From Saururus chinensis (taxonomy: Eukaryota > Streptophyta > Magnoliopsida > Piperales > Saururaceae): a stretch of 64,000 nt of DNA. Positions 13,101 through 24,049 of the stretch are shown one piece after another. The stretch lies in assembly GCA_035235625.1 (NCBI GenBank), contig CP141140.1, positions 39,427,351 to 39,491,350 of the forward strand. The letters are read 5' to 3'. Below the pieces are notes generated by a model. That model did no database searches. It had not been told where the DNA came from and was given only the letters and a program-made list of their open reading frames with translations. Position 1 is the stretch's first letter. Every line of letters starts with the position of its first letter. Position numbers and translations under genes: made by a program.

Positions 13101-13615
13101 TGATACTTATCAATCAATGCTTTCCGTCGCAAAATTGAAAGAACTTTGTGTTTACGGGCATCAATTTGATTCTTAACCTCAATCATTACTTCCTGTATTA
13201 CAACTGTACATGCAGCACACCCACCCACATAAGTACTTCCAAAAGACAACATTATGTGTACCTACGAGTTACCTATGTCAGCCACTACCAATTATCAGTT
13301 GAGCCGGATCAGTTAAAGCTTTCACCGACCTTCTCCACACCCAAAAATTAGCTACCTTTCTTGTTTCATCTTTAGAGCATATAAGTTAAGAAGTAGTTCA
13401 TCCACAAGTAAAAACATTAACATATTCTCCACATCCAACATTACCACTGTTCCGGTAGGGACACCTTTAGGTAGAAATGCGACTATCTGTGTCTTCCTCC
13501 ATGAGTTAGGGTACATATGGGGAGGCTGCTCTTTGACATCCACCTTCTGCCAACCTAAGTCCCATGATCTGCCAGTAGGGAGACAAGAATATGGGGTTGT
13601 AAGAGAATACTTCAA
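10129..13615 (-). pseudogene. mudrA-like: MULE-1 mudrA-like transposase gene, broken
   Basis: Read right to left. Parts in order: a possible upstream exon (13615-13352, unassigned); 13022-12018 with a PB1-like domain (SLTYESLVPMVYKVIG) and a long acidic linker; 11702-11463 with the MuDR domain (MDKDSLKLHVHKYAMHNNFE); 11506-10367 with the MULE DDE domain; and a Pro-rich tail 10464-10129 in another frame. In the DDE domain the first Asp is present (VICIDDTFLKRRYKG). The second motif reads VILSNRYRSI, where active relatives have S-D-R, so Asp is replaced by Asn. The Glu region TSNPCEVFNGML is present. The SWIM zinc finger expected downstream is missing. With frameshifts between exons, the protein is very unlikely to be active. 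Confidence 0.85.
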
Positions 13616-13801
13616 TAGTTAATATGGGAAGAAACCTTCAGATGTTAAGAAACTGTAGGGGTGTTTCACGGTTTTCGCCTTTATGACGAGGTATGGCTCA
13701 TTTCTGCTATATGCAACGTGCGTGTGGACATATCAAATGTGGCGATGTTTCTTGATTCTCTTGATACACAATGGAAACTTGTAGCTAAATGCATATATTA
13801 T

Positions 13802-14011
13802 AAAGGAAAAAGTTTATAGGAGCCCGGGCACACGCATGTCTACGTGAGCCCGGGCTCTATGGGCAATCGGATTTAGATCTAATGGCCCATAATAGTAAAG
13901 GGTTTAAATGCCCCTAAGTATTATGGGCCATCGGATGTACATCCGATTGGCCATAGAGCCAGGGCTCACGTAGATGCACGTGTGCCCGGGCTCCAATAAA
14001 TTTTTTCCTTT
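13802..14011. mobile_element. Foldback (MITE-like) element, 210 bp
   Basis: The whole stretch folds on itself. It starts AAAGGAAAAAGTTTAT followed by GGAGCCCGGGCACACG, and its end reads the same on the other strand, with few mismatches. The centre is a short AT-rich spacer near 13900. No coding capacity. No clear target duplication (flanks TTAT and TGAG). It sits in MULE-1 just upstream of the transposase gene. Confidence 0.75.
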
Positions 14012-14230
14012 TGAGTACCATTTATATGAGCCTTGGCTAATGCACACATGCGTGTGCCTGGGCTTTATGAGTCCCAGTTTTATGAGTATTATGGGCCATC
14101 AGATGTATATCCAATTGCCTATATAGCCCGGCCTCATGAAAGTGTGCATGAGCCTGGGCTCATCTTTTTATGAGTATCATAGGCCATTGGATGTATATCA
14201 ATAGCCCATAGAGTCGGGGCATATATTAAC
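14012..14230. repeat. Degenerate second foldback copy
   Basis: Decayed relatives of the 13802-14011 element: TGAGCCTTGGCTAATGCACA, TGCGTGTGCCTGGGCT, ATTATGGGCCATCAGATGTA, then AGCCTGGGCTCAT. They lie in the same order as in the intact element and adjacent to it, consistent with an older copy or a partial tandem duplication. Confidence 0.6.
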
Positions 14231-14640
14231 ATGACTCTTTTTTAATGCCCTAGTCAACGAAAATAACATTTCTGACCATCAATATTGAATTTATTTAACT
14301 CTATATGTGTTTTTAATGACGTCTATGGGAAGCTGTAGCTTTTCATTTTATATTTTCTAAATAATATTTATCATCAAGATTAAAAGAACCACTAAATTGT
14401 ATATGAATGCATTAAACACTATTTCTATTTCCACCAATCCACTCACCATAATCAATAAATTAAGGCAATTCTAACCCTAAGAAACATTCGCTTGTACAAT
14501 GTCAACCAAAGCGTATACGAAGGCATTTTCTAACCATTAAATACATTTGGGTATACATTATCCACCGTGACCAAATGATGCTAAAGATACAAAATATCAT
14601 TAAGTCTATGATGTACGACATGTGATTACATGTAACTGAA
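14231..14640. other. MULE-1 spacer, no gene seen
   Basis: AT-rich sequence between the foldback remnants and the long hairpin. No open frame with recognisable features. Confidence 0.5.
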
Positions 14641-14944
14641 TTGGAGAGCAATCAATCATGCACATTACAAAGTTTAATCATTAGGAGGTGGTGGTGGCAA
14701 GAAAAAGACATACACACCTATAATTATCATAAACTCAGATTCTGAAGATGTTAAGTCTAGGGAGAGAACTGATATGTTATACTATCACTGAGTTATTTCA
14801 TGATTGTATAACATATCATTTCTCACATTAGATTTAACATCTTTAGAATTTGAGTCTATGATAATTATAGTTTTCTTCTTCTCCATGCCACCACCACCGC
14901 CAAACAAAGAAACTTTGTTAGGTGTAGAATGATTGCTCTCCAAG
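14641..14944. repeat. 304-bp near-perfect inverted repeat (hairpin H1)
   Basis: The left arm starts TTGGAGAGCAATCAATC and the right arm, reversed, starts TTGGAGAGCAATCATTC. Both arms contain GGTGGTGGTGGCA, then a TATAATTATCATA block, then GAAGATGTTAA. The turn is near 14785-14800. Each arm can encode a peptide of the kind GGGG..KKT.IIII.S.S.DV, so the hairpin appears to be an inverted duplication of a once-coding piece. A second, shorter hairpin of the same family is at 24459-24581. Confidence 0.8.
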
Positions 14945-14946
14945 TC

Positions 14947-16379
14947 AGATAAGTATGAAATATATATCTATTTTATATGTCTTTTTACCTTCTTTGCTAG
15001 TATAGATTAGGTTAATTTAGAGTTAGTTATAGTTTATTTAGATTATGATAGATATTAGTATTTTAGTTTAATTATTAATAATTTTGTAGTTATTAGTAGT
15101 TTTGATATGTATTTAAATCAAGTTAGAATTTAAGTTATATTCTATATGTCTAAAGTATGATATTTTATGTTTTGTAAGTAAAGTGCGCTTATCGAGGTAC
15201 TTGGACAATGTTTAGAATAATTCAAAATAGTCTTGACATGCTTTAAAGTGATTTGGACAACTTTTCGGAGTTCTAAACAAGTTAGAAATTAATATAGACA
15301 TCAAGAAAGAGCTTAATGAACAGAATATGGACTGTCCAGGAAAACTGTCCAGATTGCAGAAACAGTGTAGCCGTTCAAACGGGCATCCTGGATGTTCGAA
15401 CGAGATAACATGATTTTGAAGAAAAACTTAGTATAAGCGTTCGAACAGGCATGTAGGGCATTCGAATGTCATAACGCGCAATTTCCTAGTTTTAGCCAAT
15501 TTTGAGTCCTTTTCATATTAGACTTCTTCCTACGGATCTTATGCCTATAAAAAGACATATTTGGCTTAAAATTGAAGGATTCCAGTAGATTTTATGAAGA
15601 GAAAAAGGAAGAAGAAGATGGAATAGAACTCAAAGCTTTTAATGGAGATTCAAGTGCTTTCTTCTACAATGGAAGGCTAGAATTTTATTTTACTTAGGAG
15701 TTGATGAAACTATAGATAAGTTTTAGTTTCTTTTATTTTTAATTTAGATCTTAGTTGTGAATTATGACAATTGTATGATAAGGATTTCCTTTTTAATGGA
15801 AGAGCTTTTAATGTTTATTCAAGTCTATGTTGATTTATTGTCTTGTAGATGATAGATTGATGTGGTTTTGATATTTCCATCAATTCTAATTTCTTTAATT
15901 TAGATGAGATGGTCATACAATAGTTTTAATGTTCAGATAATTAATGACTTAGATGAGTTATACTAAGATTAGACGGGTCATGCCTATAGCTAGTTTAGTG
16001 TAGATGATTCATGCTATTGTCGAAGATAGTTCATGCCATGGAATTTAATTAATGATTCTTTCTGAAGTAATTCTAGCTTGTAGCTGAGAATACTTGTTCA
16101 TATTCACACTAGATTTAGATTAAAAGTTAAGGAATTGTTATGGTTCTATAGTGGATTTGATTTCCTAAGTAAATTCCATCATATTAATCTCTTTCTTTTA
16201 AACTAGTTGATTCCTTTCTTTTGCTTAATTTAAGTTTAAGTTTTTTCTAGTTTTTAATCAGCAAATTCTTCTTTAGATTTAGTGATAATCCATCCGTCCC
16301 TAAGATTTGACAACCCTTAAATACTCATCTTAGTACAATTACCTTGTACACTTGCAAAGGGTTTAATTATAAACGATCA
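14947..16379 (+). repeat. 5' LTR of the Ty3-type element
   Basis: 1433 bp. It begins AGATAAGTATGAAAT (first base changed from the T seen in the other copies) and ends TAAACGATCA. It matches 22434-23865 closely and 20820-22239 less closely. A promoter-like TATAAAAAGACATATTTGGC lies at 15546. Near 15375-15470 there are two GTTCGAAC-type palindromes per repeat unit. Confidence 0.88.
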
Positions 16380-16385
16380 AGTTTT

Positions 16386-16403
16386 TGGCGCCGTTGCCGG
16401 GGA
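16386..16403 (+). promoter_or_regulatory. Primer-binding site of the Ty3-type element
   Basis: TGGCGCCGTTGCCGGGGA, seven bases after the LTR end. This matches the 3' end of plant tRNA-Asp, as used by Athila/Tat-type elements, and fixes the orientation as +. Confidence 0.9.
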
Positions 16404-16677
16404 CGGTGTTGATTTGTTACTAAATTAGTATTAAGATAATTCTATCTAATTTTGATTTAGTTTACTTTAGATTTTAGGTTAATTCTTAGTACATTACCTT
16501 CTTTTAATTTGATCTTGTAGGCTAGTTGAAGATCATGCTCTCTACACTTGTGGCCACAAGTGGACATCGACAAGCATAGTGTTTCTCTTCGTTTTGCAAG
16601 ATCCTTTTCTCTCTTTATTTTTTAGTTTTTATTTCTTAGTTTTTGTTTATTCTTCCCCTTTTTATACTTAAAATTGT

Positions 16678-18640
16678 GTGGTGTGTTTGTGGTGTATGCG
16701 TGGTCGTCGCTCCTTACTCCCCCGATTAGTACCATTTGACCCTGAGCCTGAGCGGACATCTAGGAGAGCTGAGTTGCCCTCGACCTACATCCCTACACCC
16801 CCAAACTCTCCCACCAATTCCTCCACCCACACTACTTCTTCCCTTGTCATGGCTGAACATCAGTTAGTAGATGCACCACTCAAAGCTCTAAGGGAGTATT
16901 ACACTCCCAATGAGTACACCTCCCCTTCACGCATTAGGTTGCCAGTGGTCGCTGCTCAAAATTATGAAATTAAGCCCAATGTCATTCAAATGCTTCCATC
17001 CTTTTATAGGCTTAATAATGAAAACCCGTATAGGCACCTAGATGACTTCTTGGAAATATGCACAACTTTTAAGCTCTCAAATTTAACCGATGAAGCTGTT
17101 AAAGTTTGCCTTTTTCCCTTTCACACTGAAAGATAAGGCTAAAGAATGGCTTCACTCATTAGAGCCAAACACTATCACAACATGGGCCCAAGTGCAACAA
17201 GAGTTCCTTAAAAAGTACTTCCCCATAGGTAAGACCAACCAAATGAGAAAGGCCATAACCACTTTTGCCTAACTTCCCACTGAACAATTCCATGAGAGTT
17301 GGGATAGACTTAGGGACCTTGTTAGGAGGTGTCCTCATCGTGCGGTCCCTAAGTGGCAATTAGTGCAATGTTTTTATGAGGGTCTTATTGAACAAAACCG
17401 TCATCTTGTTGATGCAAGTTGTGGGGGTACCTTTTTGCTAAAAAATGAAAATGAGGCATGGAAACTTTTTGAGGACTTGAGTGAAAATTCTCTTCAACAT
17501 GCTACATTGAATAGAAATGAGAGTGGATTATCTACCTTGAACAATGCCCCCTCTGGGGGTGGCTTGTATGAAGTCAAAAACATATTAGACCTCTCCTCCA
17601 AAGTTGATACTTTGAGTAGGAAGCTGGACCTTCTTATGACTTCAACCCATCAGCCCACTCCCTTCACTCAAGATGCATGCACAATATGCCTTAGCCCAGC
17701 CCATACTATCATGGAGTGTCCCTCTGCATCTCAATTTCCTGAGCTAGTCCAAGACCATGTGAATGCCACCCAATCCTTCCCTAGGGCTGAGAACAATCCA
17801 TTTTCAAATACATATAACCCTGGGTGGAGGAATCATCCTAACTTTTCCTGGCGGGCACAAAACCAAGGGGTTATGGGTAACCAACTCCATAGGTAACCAT
17901 TCCATGTTCTACAAGCCCCTATCCACTAACCTCAAGTGCAACCTCCGTATGTCCAACCCAATAAGAGTCCAAGTTTTGAAGAAAAGGTCTTGAGTGCCTT
18001 GCAAGGCCTTCAATCTCAATCCCAACTCCTCCACTCTCACACACAATCTATAGTAAAGTTAGAAGCCCAAATTGGACAACTAGCTAATGTTATTAACAAG
18101 AGAGAGATGGGGACGTTGCCAAATCAACCCCTACCAAACCCTAAAGGTCAATTTTAGGTAGAGGGAGCTCCTCCCTCTAATGAACAAGTTAATTCCATAA
18201 TGACCATGAGGAGTGGGAGGATTGTTGACAAAAGTGTTGGGGGGACACCAATGACAGATGATAGGAGTGAGGAGTTAGAGAGGGCAGCCCCTAATGAGCC
18301 TCAAGTAGAAGTTAGTGCACCACATGAGAAGGAGTTTATATCTCCTTCCCCTTCCTCAAAGCCACAGTCTAAGACCACTTTCTAGGGATCTTATATCCCT
18401 AGGGCACCTTTTCCTCAGTGTCTTGACATGGCCCCACCATTTAGAAAGAGCACAGCTAGAACTGATGAGATTCTTGAGACTTTCAAACAAGTCAAAATTA
18501 ATCTCCCCCTCTTAGAAGCCATTAAGCAAGTCCCTGCTTATGCTAAGTTCCTCAAAGACCTATGCACTCAAAAGCGTAAATCCAAGACCCATGTGTCTAA
18601 GAAGGTCTTTCTCACCGAGCAAGTTAGCTCTCTTTTGAAG
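16678..18640 (+). pseudogene. gag: Ty3-type gag remnant
   Basis: Encodes the capsid region of a retrotransposon Gag: LKALREYYTPNEYTSPSRIR, VIQMLPSFYRLNNENPYRHL with DDFLEICTTF, then DKAKEWLHSLEPNTITTWAQ. The zinc-knuckle region is reduced (CTICLSPAHTIMECP). A linker with QLANVINKREMGTLPNQP and a MTMRSGRIVD segment follows. A frameshift near 17115 and stops at about 17272, 17896, 18157 and 18385 break it. In life it would form the virus-like particle; being gag-pro only, the element would depend on an autonomous partner for reverse transcription and integration. Confidence 0.85.
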
Positions 18641-18641
18641 T

Positions 18642-19253
18642 TTGACACCCCACCTAAGTATAAGGACCCTAGAGTACCGACTATTTCGTGTTATAGGTGA
18701 TCACTCCGTTCATAGAGCCCTCCTTAACCTTGGTGCGAGTGTCAATCTACTCCCTTACTCGGTGTATGTGAAATTAGGGTTGGGAGAATTGCAGTCTACA
18801 TCAGTTACCTTGCAGCTAGCTGACCGTTCTGTACGTAAGCCTCGAAGAGTCATTGAGGATGTCTTAGTGAAGGTTGACCGGTTCTTTTTCCCTATTAATT
18901 TTATTGTCTTAGATATAGAAACCGGTGCCAACTCCACATATCAGATTCCTATCATTCTAGGTCACCCTTTTCTTGCCACAGCTAATGGATGCATAAATTG
19001 TAGGACGGGGGTAATGGAGATGACCTTTGGGAACATGAAAGTGCAACTAAATATTTTTGATGTGTCTAACCATTTGCCTGCAACTTCTAATGTTGAATGT
19101 TTTATGGTAGACAATTTTAGATTTGATGCTTATGATAGAGGTCCATCTTTTGTAACATCAGCCTATAATCAAGTCATGCCTTCTAATTTTTTTACATCAT
19201 CTTTTTGGAGACTTAAGAGAAGAGCCAATGCTAATATCTACCAGCCGCCCTGA
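18642..19253 (+). pseudogene. pro: Ty3-type aspartic protease remnant, end of coding capacity
   Basis: Retroviral-type aspartic protease fold: GDHSVHRALLNLGASVNLLP, then LGLGELQSTSVTLQLADRSV, later IPIILGHPFLATANGCINC. The catalytic motif should read D-x-G; here it is N-L-G, so the catalytic Asp is replaced by Asn. It is frame-shifted relative to gag near 18680. The frame ends at 19253 with no reverse transcriptase after it, and the next 1.5 kb is non-coding, so the absence of pol is a property of the element and not of the window. Confidence 0.85.
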
Positions 19254-20819
19254 TATATTTGAGAATGTTGGCAATGTCTGGCTAAAGGCAATAAACTTAG
19301 TGCTTCTTGGGAGGCAACCCATGTTTTTGATATATTTCTTTTTCTTTCTTTTGTTTATTTTCTTTGCTTCATTTAGGCTTTATTTACTTATTTTCACAGT
19401 TTTTTTTCTCATTATAATTTTTCTTCTTTTATGGGATATAATACTTTAGGTTTGGGGAAATGCTCATCAGTTATATTTATTTCTTTTCTCCAATTCTATG
19501 TACTTCATTTTCAGATTAGTGGAATAGTTATGCTTTCAGGTGATATCTTTCCCTCTCTTACTTATTCTTATCACTGTAGTATATATTTTCTTTAACATTG
19601 AGGACAATGTTTAGTTTAGGTTTGGGGGTGTAGAAAGATATTTTTATTTCTTATTTTTCTTTTAGGATATTTTAGAGTATTTTTTTCATTATTGGTTTTG
19701 TTTTCTTTTCTTTTAAGTGGGTTTTATCGTTTATTTTCTTTTAAAAGTATATGTCTGTTTTTAAAGAGATCAATTTCATGAAGAAAGTTCAAGCAATTAA
19801 TTAAGTGATGAAAATGATTAAGTGAGTAATTTCTATTTTATTTTCTTTATCATGGATAATTTTGCTAATATTTTTAAATCACATTTAACACACTTGAAAC
19901 TTGTAAGAATATAATTTTATGATTTATTACTTGTAATCTTAGTGGGATATCTTTAACTGAGCATATATTTTTGAAAACTTGGCAATTGAGTAATTTTTAA
20001 TATTTTATGATAGATCTTTATTCTTAGCTTTTATTTGAAAAAAAATGGGATAAGTGTGTATAAAAAAAATTATGAAAAAAAAACAGAATGAAAAAAGTTG
20101 AAAAAATATAGATTGAATGAAAAAGAAAATTGATGATGAAAAAAAAAGTCAAGGTTTGTTTCATTTTTTTACTAACCGGACCTTGTGCCTAAGTAAGTAT
20201 AAGGGATCACGTCAAAAGGTGAAAAGTTGAGATAAATTCTTTTATGACTTGTTTGGTTCTGTAGCCTTTATAGTTCGCGTTATTACGCCTGAGGGGTGTT
20301 TCAGCACCTAGTGCCTTGAGCCAACTGGATTAGGGACACTGGCCTAATACTTGTTACATGGACAATCTAGAAAGCTTAATAGAACTAAGTATTGCATAAG
20401 TCATATTTTGATGTATATTATGCACTTATTCCCTGAATTTAATTCAATTTGAAGGTTATTACATGAGGGTTTATTATGAGATGCTAAGAATGAAACATTG
20501 TCATTGTTATATTTTTGAGTTAGTGAACTTTAATTAGCTTGGTTAATGGGTCACATAAGATATGCTTGTTAATAAAGAATGAAATTGTATGACTACAAAG
20601 TTTCTAAACTTTATGTTTTCGAACAATTATTTCTAAGATGGGGTTATAGAATGGATTATTCCTTACTTGAAAGAGATCAAATCTTAATTGTTTACTTGTT
20701 TTAAGTATTTGTGGTTGGTTCTTTTTAAAAATAGTTGTGTGCTTTTAAGAGAAGATTGTTTTTCAAATTTTTGTTTTCTTGTTTGTTTTTTTTCTTAGGT
20801 TTAGATGTTTGTGGGTATC
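19254..20819 (+). other. Non-coding 3' internal region of the Ty3-type element
   Basis: T-rich and A-rich sequence with two GGTTTGGGG-like tracts (19450, 19620), as often found in the 3' regions of gag-pro elements. It continues past the nested solo LTR at 22245-22433. No gene seen. Confidence 0.65.
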
Positions 20820-22239
20820 TGATAAGTATGAAATCTATATCTATTTTATATGCCTTTTTACCTTATTTGCTAGTATATATTAGGTTAACTTAGTGTTAAT
20901 TATGATTTATTTAGATTAAGATAGATATTAGTATTTTAGTTTAATTATTAATGATTTTGTAGTTATTAGTTGTTTAGACATATATTTAAATCAAGTTAGA
21001 ATTTTAATTATATTCTACATGTCTAAAATATGGTAGTTTATGTTTTGTAGGTAAAGTGCGCTTATCGAAGTACTTGGACGATGTTTAAAATGCTTGAAAA
21101 TAGTCTTCACATGCTTTAAAGTGATTTGGACAACTTTTCGGAGTTATAAACAAGTTAGAAATTAATATGGACACGAAGGAAAGCTTAATGAACAGAATAT
21201 GAACAGTCCGGTAAAACAGAAACACTGTAGCCGATCGATCTGGCATGTAGGGCGATCGATTGGGATAACGTGAATTCAGATGAAAATACAGTGTATCCGA
21301 TCGATCGGGCATGCAGGGCGATCGATCGGCATAACGTGCAGTTTCCTTGTTTGACCCAAATTCCAATCCTTTTCATATTGGACTTCTTCCTATGGAACTT
21401 ATGCCTATAAAAAGACATATTTGGCTTAGAATTAAGGGATTCTAGTAGATTTTAGAAGGAGAAAAAGGAAGAAGAAGATGGAAGAGAACTCAAAGCTTTC
21501 AATGGAGATTCAAGTGCTTTCTTCTACCATGGAAGGCTAGACTTTTCTTTTACTTAGGAGTTGATGAAGCTATAGATAAGTTTCAGTTTCTTTTCTTTTT
21601 AATTTAGATCTCAGTTGTGAATGATGACAATTGTATGATATGGATTTTCTTTTTAATGGAAGAGCTTTTCATGTTTATTCAAATCTATGTTGATTTATTG
21701 TCTTGTAGATGATAGATTGATGTAGTTTTGATATTTGCATCGATTCTAATTTCTGTGATTTAGATGAGATGGTCATACAATAGTTTTAATGTTCAGATAA
21801 TTAATGACTTGGATGAGTTATACTAAGATTAGACGGGTCATGCCTATAGCTAGTTTAGTATAGATGATCCGTGCTATTGTCGAAGATAGTTCATGCCATG
21901 GAAGTTAATCAATGATTCTTTTTGAAGTAATTCTAGCTTGTAGCTGAGAATACTTGTTCATGTTCACACTAGATTTAGATTAAAAGTTAAGGAATTGTTA
22001 TGGTTCTATAGTGAATTCAATTTCCTAAGTAATTTCCATCAAATTAATCTCTTATTTTAAACTAGTTGATTCCTTTCTTTTGCTTAATTTAAGTTTAAGT
22101 TGTTTTTAGTTTTTAAATCAGCAAATTCCTCTTTAGATTTAGTAATAACCCATCCGTCCCTGAGGTTCGACAACCCTTAAATACTTATCCTAGTACAATT
22201 ACCTTGTACACTTGCAAAGGCTTTAATTATAAACGATCA
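20820..22239 (+). mobile_element. Solo LTR of a sister Ty3 subfamily, nested
   Basis: 1420 bp, starting TGATAAGTATGAAAT and ending AAACGATCA. It is flanked by its own 5-bp target duplication GTATC (20815-20819 and 22240-22244), so it is an independent insertion into the outer element that later lost its internal region. It differs from the outer LTRs most clearly near 21200-21350, where the outer GTTCGAAC motifs are replaced by GATCGATC motifs in the same positions. Confidence 0.88.
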
Positions 22240-22433
22240 GTATCATTACTGCAAACCCTCACGAGACACAACTCATCCAACTAGGGACACCTAGGGGTTT
22301 AAAGGCTTATTGCATACGCTAAATGCAATCGTGATTCCCTACGAAAGTGACATTTATTTATTTTTCTAGATCAGTTATTTTATTTTGTTTTTGTTTTGCT
22401 CGAGGACTAGCAAAATATAGGTTTGGGGGTATT

Positions 22434-23865
22434 TGATAAATATGAAATATATATCTATTTTATATGTCTTTCTACCTTATTTGCTAGTATAGATTAGGTT
22501 AATTTAGAGTTAGTTATAGTTTATTTAAATTATGATAGATATTAGTATTTTAGTTTAATTATTATTAATTTTGTAGTTATTAGTAGTTTAGATATGTATT
22601 TAAATCAAGTTTGAGTTTTAGTTATATTCTACATGTCTAAAGTATGATATTTTATGTTTTATAGGTAAAGTGCACTTATCGAGGTACTTAGACAATGTTT
22701 GGAATAATTCAAAATAGTCTTGATATGCTTTAAAGTGATTTGGACAACTTTTCGGAGTTCTAAACAAGTTAGAAATTAATATGGACATGAAGAAAGAGCT
22801 TAATGAATAGAATATGGACTGTCCAGGAAAACTGTCCAGATTGCAGAAATAGTGTAGCCGTTCCAACGGGCATCCTGGACGTTCGAACGGGATAACGTGA
22901 TTTTGAAGAAAAACTCAGTATAAGCGTTCGAACGGGCATGCAGGGCGTTTGAACGTCATAACGCGTAGTTTCCTAGTTTTAGCCAATTTTGAGTCCTTTT
23001 CATATTGGACTTCTTCCTACGGATCTTATGCCTATAAAAAGACATATTTGGCTTAAAATTGAAGGATTCTAGTAAATTTTATGAAGAGAAAAAGGAAGAA
23101 GAAGATGGAATAGAACTCAAAGCTTTTAATGGAGATTCAAGTGATTTCTTCTACAATGGAAGGCTAGAATTTTATTTTACTTAGGAGTTAATGAAGCTTT
23201 AGATAAGTTTCAATTTCTTTTATTTTTAATTTAGATCTCAGTTATGAATTATGACAATTGTATGATAAGGATTTCCTTTTTAATGGAAGAGCTTTTAATG
23301 TTTATTCAAGTCTATGTTGATTTATTATCTTGTAGATGATAGATTGATGTGGTTTTGATATTTGCATCAATTCTAATTTCTTTGATTTAGATGAGATGGT
23401 CATACAATAGTTTTAATGTTCAGATAATTAATAACTTGGATGATTTATACTAAGATTAGTCGGGTCATGCCTATAGCTAGTTTAGTGTAGATAATTTGTG
23501 CTATTGTCGAAGATAGTTCATGTCATTGAATTTAATTAATGATTCTTTCTGAAGTAATTCTATCTTATAGCTGAGAATACTTGTTCATATTAACACTAGA
23601 TTTAGATTAAAAGTTAAGGAATTGTTATGGTTCTATAGTGGATTCGATTTCCTAAGTAAATTCCATCATATTAATCTCTTTCTTTTAAACTAGTTGATTC
23701 CTTTCTTTTGCTTAATTTAAGTTTAAGTTTTTTCTAGTTTTTAATCAGCAAATTTTCTTTAGATTTAGTGATAATCCATCTGTCCCTGAGGTTCGACAAC
23801 CCTTAAATACTCATCTTAGTACAATTACCTTGTACGCTTGCAAAGGGTTTAATTATAAATGATCA
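22434..23865 (+). repeat. 3' LTR of the Ty3-type element
   Basis: 1432 bp, from TGATAAATATGAAAT to TAAATGATCA. It is preceded by the polypurine-like GTTTGGGGGTATT and followed by the target duplication AAGTC. It shares with the 5' LTR the ACTGTCCAGATTGCAGAAA block that is absent from the solo LTR. Confidence 0.88.
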
Positions 23866-24049
23866 AAGTCCATCCCATCTTTTTGTCTAGCATAATCACT
23901 CTATCCACTACAAAGCTTGTCGGCACCTCAACATCCAACTCCAACGACCTGTTCATCAGCTCTAGCTTTTCCTCCACTACCTTCAAATCAATAATAAAAT
24001 TAATGAGCCAAAATTTAATTCAAAATATATCAGCTAGCTACTGTCTACC

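Larger units (their letters stand above)
14947..23865 (+). mobile_element. Non-autonomous Ty3-type LTR retroelement (gag-pro only) with nested solo LTR
   Basis: The outer LTRs are 14947-16379 and 22434-23865. They are flanked by the 5-bp direct repeat AAGTC at 14942-14946 and 23866-23870, which proves one insertion event. After the 5' LTR comes a primer-binding site at 16386, then gag and protease remnants to 19253. No reverse transcriptase, RNase H or integrase is present. A polypurine-like GTTTGGGGGTATT precedes the 3' LTR. Removing the nested solo LTR and its duplicated GTATC leaves about 7.5 kb. The primer-binding site is of the kind seen in Athila/Tat-type elements. The insertion is at the right edge of hairpin H1 of MULE-1. 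Confidence 0.88.

Noticed and set aside
14947..23865. Recombinant element produced by unequal crossing-over between LTRs
   Set aside because: The middle LTR has its own target duplication GTATC, which fits a separate insertion and not recombination.
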